From positions 3,690,501 to 3,754,500 of the forward strand of contig NC_018485.1 of the NCBI RefSeq assembly GCF_000304315.1: DNA of 64,000 bases, read 5' to 3'. The DNA comes from Methylocystis sp. SC2 (lineage in GTDB: Bacteria; Pseudomonadota; Alphaproteobacteria; Rhizobiales; Beijerinckiaceae). The notes beneath the pieces were generated by a model. That model did not search any database, was not told the DNA's origin, and was given only the letters and a program-made list of their open reading frames with translations. Below, one piece after another: positions 47,262 through 56,161 of this stretch. The translations under genes were made by a program, and so were the position numbers. Position 1 is the first letter of the stretch; each line of letters begins with the position of its first letter.

Positions 47262-48155
47262 TCAGCTTAACCTGGTCGACACCTCGCGAACGACCTCGAT
47301 AAAGCGCTTCAGTGCTGGCGCATCGTCGCCTGAGCGCCAGATCAGAGACGTCTCGATGGCGAGGCTGCTGTCCTCCAGCGGCGCATAGACAACGCCAATG
47401 CGCGCGAGAAAGCGTAGCGAGGCAGGTAATAAGGAAACGCCGAGCCCTGCCTCCACCAAACCGATAATGGTCTGCTTAGGCGTCGCTTCCTGGACGATCA
47501 TCGGGCTGAATCCTGCGCCTCGGCAGAGCGCGAGAATGTCGTCGTACAGAGTGGGATTGATGAACCTCGGGAACTGCACGAACGGTTCATCCGCCAAATC
47601 GGCGACCTTGAGCGCCGGTCGCTCCGCAAGCGGATGATTTTTCGGTAATGCGACGGCCAGAGGTTCTGTGAAGATGGGCTCGATCGCTATGTCTGTCCGA
47701 ACCATTGGGGGATGGATAAGGCCCGCATCGATGCGCCGTTCGGCCAAGCCGGTCACCTGATCCGGGATCAACATCTCTCGCAGCGAGAGATGGACGGACG
47801 GGTAGAGCTGGTGAAAGCGCCGGACGACGGCGGGAACGACGCTATAAATGGAAGCGTCGATGAAGCCGAAGGCGAGTTGACCGCTTGTTCCCCGATCTGC
47901 CCGGCGAGCCAGATCGATCGCTAAAAAGGACTGCGCAAGTGTTCGGCGCGCCTCGTCGAGGAAAACGCGCCCTGCTGCGGTCAGCGTCACATTGCGATGG
48001 GTTCGGTTCAGCAGAGTCACGCCGAGAGCGTCTTCGAGTTGCTGGACGTGCTTGCTCAGCGGCGGCTGGCTGATCCCGAGCCGAACGGCGGCGCGGCCAA
48101 AATGCAATTCTTCGGCGACGGCGACGAAGGACCGCATGAGGCGCAGCTCAATCAT
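47262..48155 (-). CDS. LysR-type transcriptional regulator
   Basis: A 297-residue LTTR. The N-terminal winged helix (MIELRLMRSFVAVAEELHFG, RLGISQPPLSKHVQQLEDA, LLNRTHRNVTLTAAG) is canonical. The effector-binding domain starts near 90 (GQLAFGFIDASIYSVVPAVV). The CbnR/CatR-like pattern suggests sensing of a small organic acid or aromatic compound. It is divergent from a Tat-exported LVIVD protein gene. A CCAA-N6-TTGG dyad in the 83-base gap is a candidate operator, so that gene is its likely target. Confidence 0.93.
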   Translation of the reverse strand: MIELRLMRSFVAVAEELHFGRAAVRLGISQPPLSKHVQQLEDALGVTLLNRTHRNVTLTAAGRVFLDEARRTLAQSFLAIDLARRADRGTSGQLAFGFIDASIYSVVPAVVRRFHQLYPSVHLSLREMLIPDQVTGLAERRIDAGLIHPPMVRTDIAIEPIFTEPLAVALPKNHPLAERPALKVADLADEPFVQFPRFINPTLYDDILALCRGAGFSPMIVQEATPKQTIIGLVEAGLGVSLLPASLRFLARIGVVYAPLEDSSLAIETSLIWRSGDDAPALKRFIEVVREVSTRLS

Positions 48156-48178
48156 TCCGATGCACTCTTAATCTCTAT

Positions 48179-48192
48179 CCAAATTGTATTGG
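48179..48192. promoter_or_regulatory. Candidate LysR operator
   Basis: CCAAATTGTATTGG is a partial dyad (CCAA-N6-TTGG) lying in the short divergent gap between the LysR gene and its neighbour, 47 bases before the neighbour's start. The AT-rich spacer and the position suit an LTTR recognition site. Confidence 0.45.
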
Positions 48193-48238
48193 ACGGAATG
48201 GTAGGCGCTCACCATGTTGCGGTCGATAGGAGAACGCC

Positions 48239-49645
48239 ATGACCGCAAGATTTTCGCGCCGCGATGTGCTGGAGACCTTTCCGGCGGGCTTGGCTGCTTC
48301 CGCGGCCTCCGTTTCCGCCTCTGCCGAACCAATCCGCGCACGCCCGCCCGCAACGCGCCGGTCACTGCCGCCTGGGGCCTACGCGAAGAATGTGGAGGCC
48401 GTCGGATATACCGACATGCAAGATCGCCCCGCCTTCAAGATGGCGATACGCGAGGTTGCCGGTCGTTGGTATCTTTACACTGGCCACTTCTGGCATTCTG
48501 GATGGAGCGTGGTCGATGTGACCGACCCGGAAGTCCCAGAAATCGCCCGATTTATCCCGGGGCCGACCAATACTTGGACGCTGCAGGTCGATCTGCACGG
48601 CGACACGATGGTCACCGCTTTAGAAAAGGTTTTTGCGAATTTTGGCGGGCGCGCCGATCACCCCTTCGAGGAAGGGGTGCTGATCTGGGACATCGCCGAC
48701 CCTGTGAACCCCCGCCAACTGGCTCAGTTTCGCACCCATGGAACGGGCACGCATCGCAATGGCTACCCCGGCGGCCGATATGTGCATCTGGCCGCGGGTG
48801 CGACCGGGTATAAAGGCAACATCTATATCATCTTGGATATCTCCGATCGCGCCAAGCCCAGAGAAGCGGGCCGCTGGTGGGTTCCCGGACAGCACGAGGC
48901 GGAAAGGGAAACCGCGGCGACCACATTTGCGGCGCTAGAAAAAAGCGATCACAGCAATCGCGGCTGTCTTTGCGGGGCATTTTGCGCGAGCGGTCAAGAC
49001 GTGTCCTTGCATGGCCCGCCTTACATCTCCGGCAATCTCGCCTATCTGCCTTATGGCGCGGCCGGAATGATTGTCCTCGACATTTCGGATGTCTCCAAAC
49101 CGGTTCAAATCGGCGGACTTGGCTTCAGCCCTCCCTTCCACTCGCGCTTCGGCGTTCACGGCGTCCTGCCGATTCCGGGTAAAGGAATAGCCTTCGCCAA
49201 TTCTGAGGATACGTCCTACGGCAAGGGACCGGCGCATCACGCCTCGATCATCGACATCAGCAATCCCGCCCAACCCTTCCTGCTTTCGCTCTTCCCTGAG
49301 CCGATCCCGCCCGATGGCGCGTCATATAAGGAGTTCAGTACACGCGGTGGCTGGTGTGGCCCGCACAACATGAATCATCACCAGCATCATCCAGATGTCC
49401 AGCAGCAGGGAGATTTGTTCTACATCGCCCATTTCAATGCGGGATTGCGCATCTATGACGTATCGGCGCCGCGTTTGCCGCGCGAAGTCGGATACTTCCT
49501 GCCGCCGGAGCCGACTCGCCGTTACGGCCCGATGCCAGAAGGAAAACTCGTGCTGCAAAGCGAAGATGTAGTAGTGGACCGCCGTGGCTACATCTATTTG
49601 AGCGACAAAAATCAGGGTGTCTGGATACTCCGCTACAGCGGCTGA
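48239..49645 (+). CDS. Tat-exported LVIVD-repeat beta-propeller protein
   Basis: A 468-residue protein with AGGAGA before ATG 48239. The start MTARFSRRDVLETFPAG is a twin-arginine signal, with cleavage near SASAE. At least six LVIVD-type repeats occur: GWSVVDVTDPEVPE, VLIWDIADPVNPRQL, IYIILDISDRAKPREAG, MIVLDISDVSKPVQIG, ASIIDISNPAQP and GLRIYDVSAPRLPREVG. These form a surface or periplasmic beta-propeller. Conserved His-rich segments (GPHNMNHHQHHPD, THGTGTHRNGYPGG) and several Cys suggest a metal or cofactor site, consistent with Tat export of a folded protein. It is probably controlled by the divergent LysR. Confidence 0.85.
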   Translation: MTARFSRRDVLETFPAGLAASAASVSASAEPIRARPPATRRSLPPGAYAKNVEAVGYTDMQDRPAFKMAIREVAGRWYLYTGHFWHSGWSVVDVTDPEVPEIARFIPGPTNTWTLQVDLHGDTMVTALEKVFANFGGRADHPFEEGVLIWDIADPVNPRQLAQFRTHGTGTHRNGYPGGRYVHLAAGATGYKGNIYIILDISDRAKPREAGRWWVPGQHEAERETAATTFAALEKSDHSNRGCLCGAFCASGQDVSLHGPPYISGNLAYLPYGAAGMIVLDISDVSKPVQIGGLGFSPPFHSRFGVHGVLPIPGKGIAFANSEDTSYGKGPAHHASIIDISNPAQPFLLSLFPEPIPPDGASYKEFSTRGGWCGPHNMNHHQHHPDVQQQGDLFYIAHFNAGLRIYDVSAPRLPREVGYFLPPEPTRRYGPMPEGKLVLQSEDVVVDRRGYIYLSDKNQGVWILRYSG

Positions 49646-50213
49646 CAATCATGCCAATGATTGTTTCACCTCGCAGCCATAACGACACCGAACGACAGGC
49701 GGTTGTCGCTATAAGTGACGCACGGGAGGTCGCTCGCATGAGTCAGACTTCACCTTCATCGGTCGTCGCAGTCGCCAAACTCGTCTCAGTCGCGAGCGCG
49801 CATCCGAAGTGCGAGCCAACTACAAATAGTCAAACTAAATCTGTGATCGCGAGAGCAGACAATCGTTGACAAGAGCTGGGCGGCGGACTCAACGGCTGGG
49901 CGATCGCGCTTTGGGGAGTTACTCGATTCGAAACATCTACCGCTTCAATAGCGAACACATTGCGGCGACGCCGCTCGCGCAATTCATCGCTATGCTCCGG
50001 GCTTGCGCTAACGATCCAGGGGTTTTCCGGGCAATTTCAGGAATGAAGGGATAATGTCCGTTCGCTTGCTTTTTTCGCCACACACAGGTCGCGGAAGCCG
50101 GCGTTCAGAGGACGGCGAGCGATCAGTCGGTCTTGGCGCATCAGCGCACGCCAGACTCTTTCTCTCAGGCGCGCGGTCGCATATGATCTGTATTCCAGCA
50201 GAGCGAGTCCGAG
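49646..50213. other. Long intergenic region, no gene seen
   Basis: 568 bases between two + strand genes. Two short open frames (49651-49869 and 49866-50054) lack ribosome sites and family similarity. No strong hairpin was seen. Confidence 0.4.
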
Positions 50214-51248
50214 ATGAAGATCAATTTCTTGACCAAGAGCATCGATCAGAACGACTTCGCCTCTCGAACAGCCGTGGTGGCTATGATCGCGGCGGCGACC
50301 GGGGCCGTCGTCTTCATTCTTTGGCAGCTGACGGATCTCCTCCCGGCGGTTTTCGCGACGATTCTCATTGCGCTCGCTTGGCGTGGCGTCGCCGAGCGGG
50401 TCTCCAGGCTTCTTGGCCTATCGCAGGGCGTTTCGCTCGCCATGGTCGCGCTTGGCTCGCTCGTCGCCGTCGTCGTGGCGTTGATGCTGTTCGGCGGTCA
50501 GCTCGTGCGTCAATATGATGAGGTCGCTCTCGACATTCCCGCTGCGATCGCCATGCTCGAGCGCTTGGTGGAAGAGCACCCGTGGGGACGTTTCGTCGAA
50601 AAATTCGTGGTGCATGTCGACTTTTCCAAAATGACGACCCCGGTCGCCCAGCAATTTGGCGCGCTTCTCGGTTCCGTCGGCAGTGGCCTCGGCTATGGCA
50701 TTTTCACGATCATCGGCGCCGCATATCTTGCCGCCGATCCAGGTAGGTACGCCGCTGGCGTTATCGCCTTGGCGCCGGCGTCGCGGCGCGCCGACATGGC
50801 GCTGTTCTTGGACCGGTCGGGCGCCGTCTTGCGGCAGTGGCTCTTCATCCAACTCTATGTCGTCGCCATGAACGCGCTTTTCGCAGGGGCGGCTCTCTGG
50901 GCCTTTGGCGTGCCAGCGCCACTGGCGCTGGCGACAATCAGCGGCGCACTGGCCTTCGTTCCGTATTTCGGCTCGATCATCGCGATGATTATCGGGGTGC
51001 TCGTCGCCTTGCCGCACGGGCTCGACAACGCCGCTCTGGCGGCGCTCGCGATCGGATCTGCGAGTTTCGTCGAAGGCTATCTGATCACGCCCTATCTACA
51101 GAGCCGTTCACTTATGGTGCCGCCGGTCGTGCTGCTCTTCTGCATGCTTGCCTTCGCCTCGCTCTTCGGGACGATGGGCGTGGTGTTGGCGGTGCCCGCG
51201 ACGGTCGTTCTGGCCGTGGCCTATGGCGTCTTCGCCGAAAATCGATAG
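50214..51248 (+). CDS. AI-2E/PerM family permease
   Basis: A 344-residue integral membrane protein of the UPF0118/AI-2E transporter superfamily. It has about seven to eight hydrophobic segments. A soluble segment lies at roughly 95-150, and the family block is ISGALAFVPYFGSIIAMIIG followed by EGYLITPYLQSRSLMVPP. Members export various solutes or ions; autoinducer-2 export is shown for only a few. A second, divergent paralogue lies at 56162-57208. Confidence 0.9.
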   Translation: MKINFLTKSIDQNDFASRTAVVAMIAAATGAVVFILWQLTDLLPAVFATILIALAWRGVAERVSRLLGLSQGVSLAMVALGSLVAVVVALMLFGGQLVRQYDEVALDIPAAIAMLERLVEEHPWGRFVEKFVVHVDFSKMTTPVAQQFGALLGSVGSGLGYGIFTIIGAAYLAADPGRYAAGVIALAPASRRADMALFLDRSGAVLRQWLFIQLYVVAMNALFAGAALWAFGVPAPLALATISGALAFVPYFGSIIAMIIGVLVALPHGLDNAALAALAIGSASFVEGYLITPYLQSRSLMVPPVVLLFCMLAFASLFGTMGVVLAVPATVVLAVAYGVFAENR

Positions 51249-51363
51249 AGAAAACCGGCTGTTTGCTGTCGGCCCGCCGAGCAGGGGGCGCATGACAAGT
51301 TCGGCCGACGACGTCGCGCGCGCCGCTCACGACTCGGAGCGACGCGCGTCATTGAGCCAATAT

Positions 51364-51633
51364 CTATTGTTTAACCTCAGGAGCCGTCTGCGTGGGACCC
51401 GTACGTCGCACACGGGCGACGCGCCTGTGACGGCGTGACCCTCTCGTTGAACTTCGGGGCCGCGACACGCGCGGCTGGTGATGGAAGGTCGTAAATTGCC
51501 GCTCGTTTGACTCCAGCGCCTCCGCATCGGAGGACGCGAGCGTCGCCGCGGGGATCACAGCGGCTGCAGAAAATAGCGCTAAGATGAATGAGCGGCGCGA
51601 CAGTTTCCTGTCTTCTACAATCCCGACATCCAT
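51364..51633 (-). CDS. Small secreted Arg-rich protein with Tat-like signal
   Basis: An 89-residue protein with ATG 51633 behind GGGAGGG. LSRRSFILALFSAAAVIPA is a twin-arginine-like signal. The mature part is about 50 residues, ending in a basic region RSSTRGSRRHRRVARVRRTG. It resembles the Arg/Trp-rich protein at 14210-14452 in layout (export signal plus basic tail), not in sequence. Function unknown. Confidence 0.55.
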   Translation of the reverse strand: MDVGIVEDRKLSRRSFILALFSAAAVIPAATLASSDAEALESNERQFTTFHHQPRVSRPRSSTRGSRRHRRVARVRRTGPTQTAPEVKQ

Positions 51634-51817
51634 TTCACCCTCCCAATTTTTTGTTCTGACATCTGCAATCCTGATCAGAATCATGATCGTCGTCAAGCTG
51701 CGTCACTTTGGCGACATGTCTTTATGATGTCGGGCCCGCGCGATTCAGCCGCGTCGCGATCGCTTGCAGACCGGAAAGGCTCGTTCCGCAAAAGCAAGTG
51801 TCAAAGCGCGAGTCGTG

Positions 51818-52507
51818 TCACGGACATTGCGGCGCGCCGACATCGCCCATTGAAAGATTGTTCAGGCAATGCCGTATGTTGATCAGCGCCGCCTCCCGCC
51901 ACATTTTTATTGTTTCCGGCCGCCGGAACAGCCTGTCTTCATGCGACAGAAGATTCCTCAGAAAGGCCGCCTGGCCCGCGTTAAAGACCTCTTTGGGAAT
52001 CCAACTGAATTCAAAACGTATGTCTTGAAAATTTGCAGCGAACTGCTCCCACGGCAGGGCGAGCGGACTGAGGTCCAGATCGACGAACAGGTCCAGATCT
52101 CGCGAGAACCCCGCATAACGCTCTTTGCTGGCCTTGGCTTCCAGGTGATTGGTCGTCGCCATAATCATTTCGCGAACGGCCTCGACGTCAGCCGAATTCA
52201 TCAGCGTATAGCTTTGAAACAGATCAGCGCTGTCTTGAACGTTCAAAAAATCCGCCCGTCGGGATTCGCCTGAGCCGCGCGTTCGATAGACGACGTCGTG
52301 CCAGAAAATAGCTGTCGCGATGAGTTCAGGCCGCGCCGCGAGCGCGGCAAGTTCGTCGAATGCTTGCAAGAGGTCGCTGATATGGCGCCAACTATGGTAG
52401 GCGCGCCCGAAATCGCCATAGGCGGCGTCAAGCGCCTCCCAGGCTCCAGCCCGGTGGCTTGCTTGAAGCGGGACCCAATAGCGACTTTTGATCTGAGGCG
52501 TGTTCAT
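51818..52507 (-). CDS. Predicted HD-type metal-dependent phosphohydrolase (COG4339)
   Basis: A 229-residue soluble protein. YHSWRHISDLLQAF supplies the first metal-binding His residues, and IFWHDVVYRTRG the HD pair. MIMATTNHLEA and DLDLFVDLDLSPLALP are further family blocks. This group is often annotated after an NMDA receptor subunit, which is misleading. Its substrate, presumably a nucleotide or phosphoester, is unknown. Confidence 0.85.
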   Translation of the reverse strand: MNTPQIKSRYWVPLQASHRAGAWEALDAAYGDFGRAYHSWRHISDLLQAFDELAALAARPELIATAIFWHDVVYRTRGSGESRRADFLNVQDSADLFQSYTLMNSADVEAVREMIMATTNHLEAKASKERYAGFSRDLDLFVDLDLSPLALPWEQFAANFQDIRFEFSWIPKEVFNAGQAAFLRNLLSHEDRLFRRPETIKMWREAALINIRHCLNNLSMGDVGAPQCP

Positions 52508-52623
52508 GTGATAGCTGCGGCGGTTCTAAAGGGTGAAAGCATCAATGATTATTTCGTAGCCGGAGAGGGAAGGCGACAGGACATAGAGAGCCGTAACGGC
52601 GGGCGCCGGCGGAGCCCATGGCG

Positions 52624-53643
52624 TCAGACTTCCTCCAACAGCGCGTCGAGGTCGAGAGTCGAACGGACGCCGAGGTCGCGTTCATGCCGATCAAGGAAAT
52701 CTTGCGCCGACCGGCGACCCTCGTCGCGCAGCATGCAGAGAAAATCCCATTCAGCGATCAGCTTCGACGACGCGCTCAGCTCGGTCATCATCTGTGTCGA
52801 GATCCGGTGCATGCGCATCGCGGCCCAGCGTGAGCCCTCTTTGTCGGCGGGATCGGCGGCGCGGCGCAGCACGGCGATCATGCGCAGCTCTTTGAGCAAA
52901 ACCGCGTTGAACGACACTTCGTTGAGACGGTTCAGTATCTCGGTCGCGGACCGCGGCGTGTTCCGGCGTTCGATGGGATTGATCTGGACAAGGATCGTAT
53001 CCGTCGACTCGCATTCGCGAACCAGCGGCGTGATGGTTGGATTGCCGGAGTAGCCGCCGTCCCAATAGGCCTCGCCGTCAATTTCTATGGCCTGAAACAT
53101 GGTCGGCAGACACGCCGAGGCCAGAAGCGCGTCAGGCGTCACATCCGCGTTTCTGAACACGCGGCCGCGGCCGGTCGAGACGCTTGTTGCGGTGACGAAA
53201 AGCTTTATCCGCGCACGCGCAAGCCGCTCGAAATCGACGGTTTCGGCGATAATCTCCCGCAGCGGATTGACGCCCTTAGGATTGAGGTCATAGGGCGAAA
53301 ACAGGCGCGACATGATGTCGGTCGCGACAAAGATAGGGGAAGCATCCAGCGTCCAGCGACCCATCAGGACGTCAACAAGATTGCGCTGCAAGGGACTGAG
53401 CCGCGCCGCCTGCGAAACACGCCGCCAGAAAAGTTCGAGCGCCGCGCGCGCGCCGTCCGCCCCGCCGTCAACATGGCCGCTGACCAGCGCCGCCGCGTTC
53501 ATGGCGCCGGCCGACGTGCCCGAAATGCCATCGATCTGGAGCCAGGGCTCCTCCAGCAGACGGTCGAGAACGCCCCACGTATAGGCGCCATGCGCGCCGC
53601 CGCCCTGTAAGGCGAGATCCACGAGAATCACGTCGCGCGTCAT
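52624..53643 (-). CDS. Patatin-like phospholipase
   Basis: A 339-residue acyl hydrolase with ribosome site GGAGG. The oxyanion loop is GGGAHGA (14-20), the nucleophile elbow is G-T-S44-A-G, and Asp195 in YWDGGYSGN completes the Ser-Asp dyad. There is no signal peptide; family members can act inside the cell or be exported by other routes. The long region after 210 is helical and specific to the alphaproteobacterial group. It should cleave phospholipid or other lipid esters. Confidence 0.92.
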   Translation of the reverse strand: MTRDVILVDLALQGGGAHGAYTWGVLDRLLEEPWLQIDGISGTSAGAMNAAALVSGHVDGGADGARAALELFWRRVSQAARLSPLQRNLVDVLMGRWTLDASPIFVATDIMSRLFSPYDLNPKGVNPLREIIAETVDFERLARARIKLFVTATSVSTGRGRVFRNADVTPDALLASACLPTMFQAIEIDGEAYWDGGYSGNPTITPLVRECESTDTILVQINPIERRNTPRSATEILNRLNEVSFNAVLLKELRMIAVLRRAADPADKEGSRWAAMRMHRISTQMMTELSASSKLIAEWDFLCMLRDEGRRSAQDFLDRHERDLGVRSTLDLDALLEEV

Positions 53644-54008
53644 ATTCGGGGGCCTCCAACCTCTGCGTCAGTCAGACCGAGCGAGTCTGGATCCAACCGA
53701 ACCCGTCCTGCGCGTCATTCGGTAGCGCTGTCCACATCGTCCGATCGATTTATCCGCTGGGTTTAGGTCGAAATGAATTATAGTCTGTGTGCGAAGCCTC
53801 GATTGGGCAAGCAGCTTTTGCGCGGAGTTGATTTTATAAGTTGGCGCGATCGCAAAAACTGCGCTTGCCGCTGTTTGCGAGAGCGACCGCATGTCGCGCG
53901 GCGCATTGTCGTCGCGTCGCATCGACTCGGCTCACCTGTAGCGCGGCGTTTTGATGCGGAAGTCAGCCAAGAGATTTACCGCGCGCCGGTCAAAGCTAAT
54001 GGGGACGC
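53644..54008. other. Divergent intergenic region
   Basis: 365 bases between the patatin gene (minus) and the alpha/beta hydrolase (plus). A short + frame at 53773-54012 overlaps the hydrolase start but has no ribosome site or family. Two promoters are expected here. Confidence 0.4.
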
Positions 54009-55613
54009 ATGATGCTAGGCATGGCGCTGAGAGCGGCCAAATGGTTTTTGGCGTTGCTAAGCCTTTTCGTCTTCACGTTTTTCGCAGTGCGAATTTACAG
54101 CTCTCAGCGCGGGCTGCCGCTTGATGTCTGGCATACTTACGTGCCGCAAGAGTTGAGCAAGACAGAAATCGACGCCGCCGATTGGGAGGCCTATCTCGAG
54201 GCTGAGGCGAAAATATTCGCTTCCCTGCGCGTCAACGTCAGCCAGCAGTTGACGCCAGAGGAACAAGTTCCCTTCAACCGCTACTTCGAGGGCAGTCCGG
54301 TCTACCCGGGTCATTTTGCGCGGGACTGGAACCGGTCTTATGTGCTCGAACCCGCAGAACCGCCGATCGGCGCCGTCGTTCTCCTGCATGGATTGACCGA
54401 CTCGCCCTATAGTTTGCGGCATATTGCGTCGCGCTACCGCGATCGCGGCTTCGCAGTGGTCGCGATCAGGCTGCCTGCGCATGGCACAGTGCCGGCGGCT
54501 TTGACCAAAGTGGAGTGGGAGACATGGCTGGCCGCGACGCGTCTCGCCGTGAGAGAGGCGCGGCGGCGCGCGCCCGAGCCGACGCCGCTGCATGTCGTCG
54601 GGTTCTCGAACGGCGGATCGCTCGCGGTGAAATATACGCTCGACGCCATTGAGGATAAGCGTCTTGCTCGGGTCGACCGTCTGATCCTGATTTCGCCGAT
54701 GGTCGGCATTACGAGGTTTGCGCGTTTTGCCGGCCTGGCGGGACTGCCGGCGATGTTGCCCGCCTTCGCCAAGGCGGCTTGGCTCAGCGTGTTGCCTGAA
54801 TTCAATCCCTTTAAATATAATTCGTTTCCGGTGAATGGCGCGCGCCAATCCTATCGCCTGACGGATGCGCTCGGCGCGCAGATGTCGCTGGCGCGTCGAG
54901 AGGGTCGACTGACCGCGCTGCCGCCAATTCTGACGTTCCAATCTGTCATGGATTTCACTGTCAGCACCCAGGCCGTGCTTTCCGGGCTTTACGATCATCT
55001 GCCGGCGAACGGCAGCGAACTCGTCCTGTTCGACCTCAATCGCAACGTCAAATTTGGTCCGCTGCTGCGCCCCTCCGCGGAGTCCGCGCTCTCTCGGATC
55101 GTGCCGCCCGGCGTCAGAAATTACCGTTTAACGGTTGTGACGAACGCTGGCGAAGGAACCGACGATGCGGTGGAGCGCGTCGTTGAGGTCGGGGCTTCGG
55201 CCGAGCGCGCTCGACCGCTGGGGATACAATATCCGAAAGGCGTGTTTTCGCTCTCGCATGTCGCATTGCCCTTTCCGCTCAGCGACTCGCTTTATGGCCT
55301 TACGCCGGACGAGACCGAGAATTTTGGCGTTCACCTGGGTTCGCTGGCGCCGCGCGGCGAGCGCGGCGCGCTGATCGTCAGTCTGGACGCGCTGCTGCGC
55401 ATGTCGTCGAACCCGTTCTTTTCCTATATGGCGCAGCGTATTGAGGAGCATCTTCCAGCGCGGCCGGTCGGCGAGGCGACTGAGCAAGTCGGAGAGCGCG
55501 TCCAGTCGCCGCCACTGGCGCCGCCGCCGCCGCGTCGCCTTCCCAGCGCAGCGCCCGATACTCCTGCGGCGGCCAGCGGCGACCGGCCTGCAAAAAAGCG
55601 GATGCGTCGTTGA
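54009..55613 (+). CDS. Membrane-anchored alpha/beta hydrolase
   Basis: A 534-residue protein. The start may be ATG 54009 or the next codon 54012. One N-terminal helix (residues 10-28) anchors it, with the rest probably periplasmic. The hydrolase core starts near 118: oxyanion segment VVLLHGLTDSPYS, nucleophile elbow G-F-S200-N-G-G, and a late His candidate in FSLSHVALPF. A Ser/Asp/His lipase or esterase is likely. The last 50 residues are Pro/Arg-rich (PPLAPPPPRRLPS) and unstructured. It is divergent from the patatin gene, so two lipid hydrolases share an intergenic region. Confidence 0.85.
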   Translation: MMLGMALRAAKWFLALLSLFVFTFFAVRIYSSQRGLPLDVWHTYVPQELSKTEIDAADWEAYLEAEAKIFASLRVNVSQQLTPEEQVPFNRYFEGSPVYPGHFARDWNRSYVLEPAEPPIGAVVLLHGLTDSPYSLRHIASRYRDRGFAVVAIRLPAHGTVPAALTKVEWETWLAATRLAVREARRRAPEPTPLHVVGFSNGGSLAVKYTLDAIEDKRLARVDRLILISPMVGITRFARFAGLAGLPAMLPAFAKAAWLSVLPEFNPFKYNSFPVNGARQSYRLTDALGAQMSLARREGRLTALPPILTFQSVMDFTVSTQAVLSGLYDHLPANGSELVLFDLNRNVKFGPLLRPSAESALSRIVPPGVRNYRLTVVTNAGEGTDDAVERVVEVGASAERARPLGIQYPKGVFSLSHVALPFPLSDSLYGLTPDETENFGVHLGSLAPRGERGALIVSLDALLRMSSNPFFSYMAQRIEEHLPARPVGEATEQVGERVQSPPLAPPPPRRLPSAAPDTPAAASGDRPAKKRMRR

Positions 55614-55682
55614 AGCAGCGGGGTCCGCTCGCTCGTCAAGAAGCGAAGAGCCGATCCGGCCGAGAATCCCTCAAGCTTAATC

Positions 55683-56012
55683 CTAAGACCGCTTCGCGCG
55701 CCTCAGGAACAAACGCCCCAGCAGACCAACGAGATAGCCGCCGATCGTGATTGCGAAATAGACAATGATCACGAAGGCCCAGCGGTCGCTCGCGGAGGCC
55801 ACTCTGCGGAAGATATCCGTCAGATAGTTTAGATCGATGAACCTGTTTGCGAACAGCCCGCTCGCCACGGCGAGCACTGGCGCGATCCACCACGGAGCCC
55901 TGAAATAGCCAAGGAGAATGGCGAGCAAAAAGACGATCAACCCGAAGATGTGCAAAAATTCCAGGAAAATCGCTTGGGAAAGCAAGCCGATGAATCGGAT
56001 CAGCCAAAGCAT
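55683..56012 (-). CDS. Small integral membrane protein
   Basis: A 109-residue protein with AGAGGCG before ATG 56012. Three to four hydrophobic segments (2-18, 19-37, 42-58, 78-99) suggest a multi-pass inner-membrane protein with a basic C-terminus (RLFLRRAKRS). No family recognised. It lies downstream of the second AI-2E-type permease on the same strand. Confidence 0.7.
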   Translation of the reverse strand: MLWLIRFIGLLSQAIFLEFLHIFGLIVFLLAILLGYFRAPWWIAPVLAVASGLFANRFIDLNYLTDIFRRVASASDRWAFVIIVYFAITIGGYLVGLLGRLFLRRAKRS

Positions 56013-56161
56013 CTGACGCCTCTTAGCACGAACTCAGTTTTATCTTATCCGAATCCGGCCGCGGCAGCCATCTCGTTCCAGGCGCGCGCGGCGGAATCCT
56101 ACAGCGCGCGTCAACGCGGCGGCGAAATTTTTCAAGCAAAGCGCAAGAGCCCCCGCGCAGC

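Noticed and set aside
49651..50054. Two short plus-strand frames in the 568-base gap
   Set aside because: Neither has a ribosome site, family pattern or typical codon use.
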